Origin: Lysobacteraceae bacterium SCN 69-320 | Lineage (GTDB): Bacteria; Pseudomonadota; Gammaproteobacteria; Xanthomonadales; Rhodanobacteraceae | Direction of reading: 5' to 3' | NCBI GenBank assembly: GCA_001725155.1 | Contig: MEFP01000022.1 | Coordinates: 1-64,000 of the forward strand | DNA length: 64,000 nt | Shown: in pieces, positions 60,414-64,000 of the stretch | Layout: every line of letters starts with the position of its first letter | How positions within the stretch are numbered: the stretch's first letter is position 1 | Position numbers and translations under genes: made by a program | The notes under the pieces: model-generated | What the model saw: the letters and a program-made list of their open reading frames with translations, nothing else | What the model was told of the DNA's origin: nothing | Database searches by the model: none

Positions 60414-60890
60414 TCAGGCCGCGCTGGACCGGGCCTCGCGGCGCAGGGCGACGAAGCGCGCCTCCAGGGTCGTTGCGGGCTTGCCGGATTCGTCGGCGAT
60501 GCTCGCGACGACGCGCAGGCGACCCTTGCCGCGCGCGGCCAGCATGGCGAAGAAGCTGTCCCAGCTTTCGCCCTCGGCCAGCTGTGATTCGGCGCGCAGT
60601 TCGCCCCAGACCGGCGCGAGATAGCGCAGTTGCGAGTCCTGCACGTAGACGTCGCAGTCCTCGCCGGCCGTGCGCAGACGCAGCACGAGCAGGGCCCAGC
60701 AGGACAGGGTGAGCAGGCTGGCCAAACTGCCGCCGAAGGCGCAGCCTTTGTCGTTGATGTTCGGCGCCAGCGGCGCGCTCATTGCCAGCCGGTCCGGCGC
60801 ATACGCCGCGATATGCAGCTGCATGGCGCGGGCCAGCGGAATGTCGTCGAGGATTTCGCGCTCCAGCGCACGGATCAGGGTATCGGTCAT
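60414..60890 (-). CDS. YiiD C-terminal-type (hot-dog) thioesterase
   Basis: 158 residues of the YiiD_C putative thioesterase family (hot-dog fold), which hydrolyses acyl-CoA type thioesters. Hallmarks are PLARAMQLHIAAYAPDRLAMSAPLAPNINDKGCAFGGSLASLLTLS, with the N-D-K-G-x-A-F-G-G-S motif marking the active site. No acetyltransferase domain is fused, unlike E. coli YiiD. Start at ATG 60890. It is divergent from hemD by 70 bp. Confidence 0.88.
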   Translation of the reverse strand: MTDTLIRALEREILDDIPLARAMQLHIAAYAPDRLAMSAPLAPNINDKGCAFGGSLASLLTLSCWALLVLRLRTAGEDCDVYVQDSQLRYLAPVWGELRAESQLAEGESWDSFFAMLAARGKGRLRVVASIADESGKPATTLEARFVALRREARSSAA

Positions 60891-60960
60891 GGAAACAACG
60901 GCAGGCAGGACGAACAGGGCGCGCACGGTGCCACGCGACGATGTCAGCGGCAAGGCGGTC

Positions 60961-61773
60961 ATGGCCGCGGCAGGACCGGCGAGCGCACATGGCGGCGTGT
61001 TGCCGCTGCGCGGCGCCAGCGTCGTCAATACCCGCGCCGCCGGCAGCAGCGACGGTCTGGGCCGGCTGCTGCGCCGGCACGGGGCCGAAACCATCGTCGC
61101 CCTGCCGGGCCAGCGCCTGCGGATCGCGGCCGATCCGGCTGCCGCGCGCAGTGCCTTGCGGGCGGCGCTGCGCGGCGACGGCATGGTCTTCGTCAGCCCG
61201 GCGGCGGTGCGCTACGCCTGGCAGCTGCTGCCGGCGCTGCGCCTGCCGCGGCGTCTGCAGGTCTGTGCGGTCGGCGCGGGCACGGCCGCCGCGCTGCGCC
61301 GGCGCGGCGTCGCCGGGTTCGCGCAGCCGGCCGGCAGCCAGGACAGCGAAGGCCTGCTGGCCGAGCCGGTGCTGCGCGGCATCCGCGGCCAGTCCTGGGC
61401 CGTCATCGGCGCTGCCGGCGGGCGCGACCTGCTGCTGACCGGCCTGCGCCGGCGCGGCGCGCGCGCCGGTCTCGTGGAGGTCTACCAGCGCCTGCCGGCG
61501 CGCTGGACCCGCCTGCATCTGGCGCGGCTGGAGACGGCACCGCGGCCGCTGCTCGTCGTCGCCAGCAGCGCGCAGTCGCTGGCCGCGCTGGCGACGGCAC
61601 TGCCGGCCGGCCTCGTGCTGGCGCTGCGCACGGCCGAGCTCGTCGTGAGCAGCCTGCGTCTGGCCACGCTGGCCCGCGAGCATGGATTCACACGTATACA
61701 TGTCGCCGAGTCGGCGCTGGCCGCCGATCTCGCCGCCGCCTGCGCGCGGGCGTTGGCGCGGCACCGGCTCTGA
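60961..61773 (+). CDS. hemD: uroporphyrinogen-III synthase
   Basis: 270 residues. HemD closes hydroxymethylbilane to uroporphyrinogen III in heme synthesis. Sequence conservation is low in this family, but the two-lobed pattern is visible: VVNTRAAGSSDGLGRLLRRHGAETIVALP at the N-terminus, FVSPAAVRYAWQLL and VGAGTAAALRRRGVAG in the middle, and VYQRLPARW, VVASSAQSLAAL in the C-terminal lobe. Its position before hemX and hemY supports it. Start at ATG 60961. Confidence 0.88.
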   Translation: MAAAGPASAHGGVLPLRGASVVNTRAAGSSDGLGRLLRRHGAETIVALPGQRLRIAADPAAARSALRAALRGDGMVFVSPAAVRYAWQLLPALRLPRRLQVCAVGAGTAAALRRRGVAGFAQPAGSQDSEGLLAEPVLRGIRGQSWAVIGAAGGRDLLLTGLRRRGARAGLVEVYQRLPARWTRLHLARLETAPRPLLVVASSAQSLAALATALPAGLVLALRTAELVVSSLRLATLAREHGFTRIHVAESALAADLAAACARALARHRL

Positions 61774-61866
61774 CGGGCCAGCGGCGACACGGCTTTTTAC
61801 ACCGGCAGGCCTGCGCATGACCTTGGTCGCCTGACCCCGGACATGGTTCTTCGGTACGATTGGCAA

Positions 61867-62985
61867 ATGGACATGGATACGCCCGATTCCGCCCCGCTGG
61901 CGCCGTCTCCCGCGCCGGCCGCGCCGCCCCGTTCCGCTGCGCCGGCTCCGCGCTCCCTGGTTGCCGGCATCGCCCTGGTACTCGCCGTCGGCGCCGTCGC
62001 GGCCGCCGGTCTGGCCTGGTGGCGCAGCGCCGCCGACAGTGCCGCCAGTGCGGCAACGGCCACCGAACTCGCGCTGCTGCGCACCGATCTCGACGGCCAG
62101 CGCCGCGCGCTGGAACAGGAGCGGCGCGAACGCGATCAGCTGCGCCAGCGCCTGGCGGACGCGGAAGGCATCAACAAGACCCTGCGCGAGGAAGTGCTCG
62201 GCGTTTCCGAGCGCGCGCGCGTGCTTGAGGACGCGATCGCCAACATCGCCGACAAGCGCCTGTCCGGGCACGACGCGCTGCTGCTGAACGAGGCCGAGAT
62301 GGTGCTGCTGCTGGCCGAGCAGCGCTTTGAACTTTTCCACGATGCGGCTGCCGCGGCGCGCGCCTACCGTATCGCCGACGCGGCGCTGGCCGCGCTGCAG
62401 GACCCGGCCTTCGCCACCGTGCGCGAGACGCTTGCCGTCGAGCTGCGCGGCCTGGAACAGATGAACCAGCCGGCCGAAGCCGCCGCACTGGCCGAACTGG
62501 CGCAGCTGCGCGAGCAGGTCGTGCGCCTGCCGCTGGCCGCGGCGCTGGACCGGCGCAACGCCGGTGCCGATTCGCGGCTCTGGCGCGCGCTCGGCCAGTT
62601 CGTGCGCATCACGCGCAGCGGCGAGAGCGGCACCGTTGCCGATCCGGCGCTGCTGCGCAACTTCGTCGTGCTGGAGCTGCGCGGCGCCGAACTCGCGCTG
62701 CTCGAACGCGATGACACCGCCCTGCACGCGGCGCTGGAACGTGCGCGCGTGCAGTTGCGCGACGGCTTTGCCGCCAGCGATGCGTCTGTCTCCGCTGCGC
62801 TGGCCGGTCTGGACCGTCTGGCCGGGCGCAGCGCCGCCGCCGCGCCGGCACCGGTGCTCGGCGCGACCCTGAAGGAACTGCGCAACCTGCGCGCGGCGCA
62901 GGGCATGCGGACCCTGCCGGCAGCCCCGATCGCGCCGGCCACGTCGTCGTCCGAGCCATCCGCCTCCGGAGCGCCCGACGCATGA
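61867..62985 (+). CDS. hemX: HemX family membrane protein
   Basis: 372 residues. A proline-alanine-rich cytoplasmic N-terminus (1-30), one transmembrane helix (about 31-51), a coiled coil (about 65-110: LDGQRRALEQERRERDQLRQRLADAEGINKTLREE) and a helical periplasmic region. The gene has no catalytic motif and is annotated as HemX, an accessory to heme synthesis and not a methyltransferase. The 3' end overlaps hemY by 4 bp. A possible promoter (CTGACC-N18-TACGAT, 61831-61860) would start transcription almost at ATG 61867; the next ATG at 61873 is the alternative. Confidence 0.88.
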   Translation: MDMDTPDSAPLAPSPAPAAPPRSAAPAPRSLVAGIALVLAVGAVAAAGLAWWRSAADSAASAATATELALLRTDLDGQRRALEQERRERDQLRQRLADAEGINKTLREEVLGVSERARVLEDAIANIADKRLSGHDALLLNEAEMVLLLAEQRFELFHDAAAAARAYRIADAALAALQDPAFATVRETLAVELRGLEQMNQPAEAAALAELAQLREQVVRLPLAAALDRRNAGADSRLWRALGQFVRITRSGESGTVADPALLRNFVVLELRGAELALLERDDTALHAALERARVQLRDGFAASDASVSAALAGLDRLAGRSAAAAPAPVLGATLKELRNLRAAQGMRTLPAAPIAPATSSSEPSASGAPDA

Positions 62986-64000
62986 GGTACTGGCTTGCCG
63001 GACTCCTGCTCGTCGCCGCGATGCTGGCGGCCGCTGTCGGCTATGACTGGCTGGCCAGCGATCCGGGCTATGTGCTCGTTCGCCTGGGCTCGACCAATTA
63101 CGAAACCACGGCCGTCGTCGCGTTCGTCGCGCTGGTGCTGCTGTGGGCCCTGATCAGCGTGTTCTGGCGGCTCGCGCGCTGGCCGCTGCGGCTGTGGTTC
63201 CGCCGCGTGCGCAAGAAGAGCCGCGAGCGCCTGGCCAACGGCCTCGTCGCACTGGCCGAAGGCCGCTATCTGCGCGCCGAGAAAGAACTGGCGCGGGCGA
63301 CGCAATACCGCGAGCTGCGCGCACCGGCCCTGCTCGCGACGGCGCGCGCCGCGCTCGCGCTCGGCGAGACCGCGCGCGTCGATGCCGCGCTCGACGAAGC
63401 CGCCGAAACCGCACCCGGCGCGGCGCTCGCGCTGCGTGCGCGGCTCAAGCGCGAACGTGGCCAGCATGCCGAGGCCTATCAGCTGCTTGCCGCCGAAGCG
63501 CGCACGACGAACCTGGTGCCGGCGGCCTGGGTCGAATACATCGAAGCCGCGCTGGCCACCGGCGATACGGCCGCGGCCATGAATGCACTGGACCCGCTCG
63601 CGCGGACCCAGGCGCTGGCGCCGGCCACGTTCGCGGCGCTGGAGGCGCGTGTGCTCGCCGCCGCGCTCGGCGCCCAGCGCAGCGCCGACGGTCTCAATGC
63701 GCAGTGGGCCGCGCTGACGCGCGCGCAGCGGCGCGTGCCGGCGGCGCTGGCCGCCTACGCGCGGCGCATCGCCGAACTCGGCCAGCCGCTGGCCGGCATG
63801 AGCGAGATCGAGGGCTATCTGCGCAAGGACTGGGCCGAGCCCGTGGTCCAGGCTTATGCCGAGCTCGCCGGCGCCGATACCGGCGCACGGCTGCGCCAGG
63901 CCGAGGGTTGGCTCAAGCAGCATCCGAACAGCGTCGTGCTGCTGACCGCGCTGGGCCGCCTCTGCGTGGCCGGCCGGCTCTGGGGCAAGGCGCGCGAATA
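62982..64000 (+). CDS. hemY: heme biosynthesis protein HemY (partial, runs off window)
   Basis: The first 339 residues are present. Two N-terminal transmembrane helices (about residues 4-22 and 43-62) precede a helical TPR-like periplasmic or cytoplasmic domain with LANGLVALAEGRYLRAEKELARA. This is the HemY_N layout of gammaproteobacterial HemY (a TPR protein, distinct from the Bacillus oxidase of the same name). ATG 62982 overlaps the hemX stop as ATGA. The 3' end lies outside. Confidence 0.93.
   Translation, partial: MRYWLAGLLLVAAMLAAAVGYDWLASDPGYVLVRLGSTNYETTAVVAFVALVLLWALISVFWRLARWPLRLWFRRVRKKSRERLANGLVALAEGRYLRAEKELARATQYRELRAPALLATARAALALGETARVDAALDEAAETAPGAALALRARLKRERGQHAEAYQLLAAEARTTNLVPAAWVEYIEAALATGDTAAAMNALDPLARTQALAPATFAALEARVLAAALGAQRSADGLNAQWAALTRAQRRVPAALAAYARRIAELGQPLAGMSEIEGYLRKDWAEPVVQAYAELAGADTGARLRQAEGWLKQHPNSVVLLTALGRLCVAGRLWGKARE

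Overview
The window is high-GC, densely coded DNA from a Gram-negative bacterium. Gene content (phhA next to an Lrp regulator, speA/speE divergent, ubiJ-ubiB, hemD-hemX-hemY, a TorF-type porin, an S46 dipeptidyl peptidase, many secreted proteins with GNWYNP-type domains) points to a gammaproteobacterium of the order Lysobacterales (Xanthomonadales), probably Rhodanobacteraceae-like. This placement is inference from gene families, not a phylogeny. No rRNA, tRNA, CRISPR array, insertion sequence or integrase was recognised.

Layout. 0-8 kb: housekeeping and metabolic genes (DUF885 metallopeptidase-like protein, rhomboid protease, DUF3142 lipoprotein, Lrp regulator divergent from phenylalanine 4-hydroxylase, a lysophospholipid-type acyltransferase, arfB, YajQ). 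8-14 kb: a membrane-anchored TPR-CHAT protease followed by a small protein of unknown function and a secreted S8 peptidase. 13.7-16.6 kb: truC and an S46 peptidase. 17-21 kb: a four-gene unit of an unknown helical protein, a PspA/ESCRT-III-like protein, an AAA+ ATPase and a TerB-like protein, which looks like a membrane-remodelling stress module. 21-25 kb: OsmC, an ECF sigma factor divergent from a secreted LNG-repeat protein plus an ADYC-domain protein, and small secreted proteins. 25-36 kb: PLD-family nuclease, ubiJ-ubiB, a WYL regulator, LysE and AEC transporters, an OleD-like reductase, and the polyamine genes speA and speE.

37-47 kb is the most striking functional block. An ECF sigma factor, an anti-sigma factor with a periplasmic domain resembling an I9 subtilase propeptide, and an S8 peptidase run without gaps into a decaheme cytochrome c (MtrA/PioA type), an MtrB/PioB outer-membrane barrel, a cupredoxin, a diheme c4-type cytochrome and a Tat-exported HiPIP. 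A second cupredoxin and a porin lie just upstream on the other strand. The set resembles PioABC/MtoAB Fe(II)-oxidation systems, so it is read here as an extracellular electron uptake pathway with its own sigma-factor switch.

47-59.3 kb is a polymorphic-toxin locus: a 9-kb secreted SpvB/VCBS/RHS gene interrupted by a frameshift near its 3' end, a C-terminal tip with a lipase-like AHSQGG motif, an overlapping periplasmic candidate immunity gene, then a tandemly duplicated tail (partial RHS core, an AT-rich island with a second candidate immunity gene, and two damaged copies of the 3' end of an ABC-transporter membrane gene). 59.3-64 kb returns to ordinary genes: rhodanese, a small secreted protein, a YiiD-type thioesterase, hemD, hemX and the start of hemY, which runs off the window.
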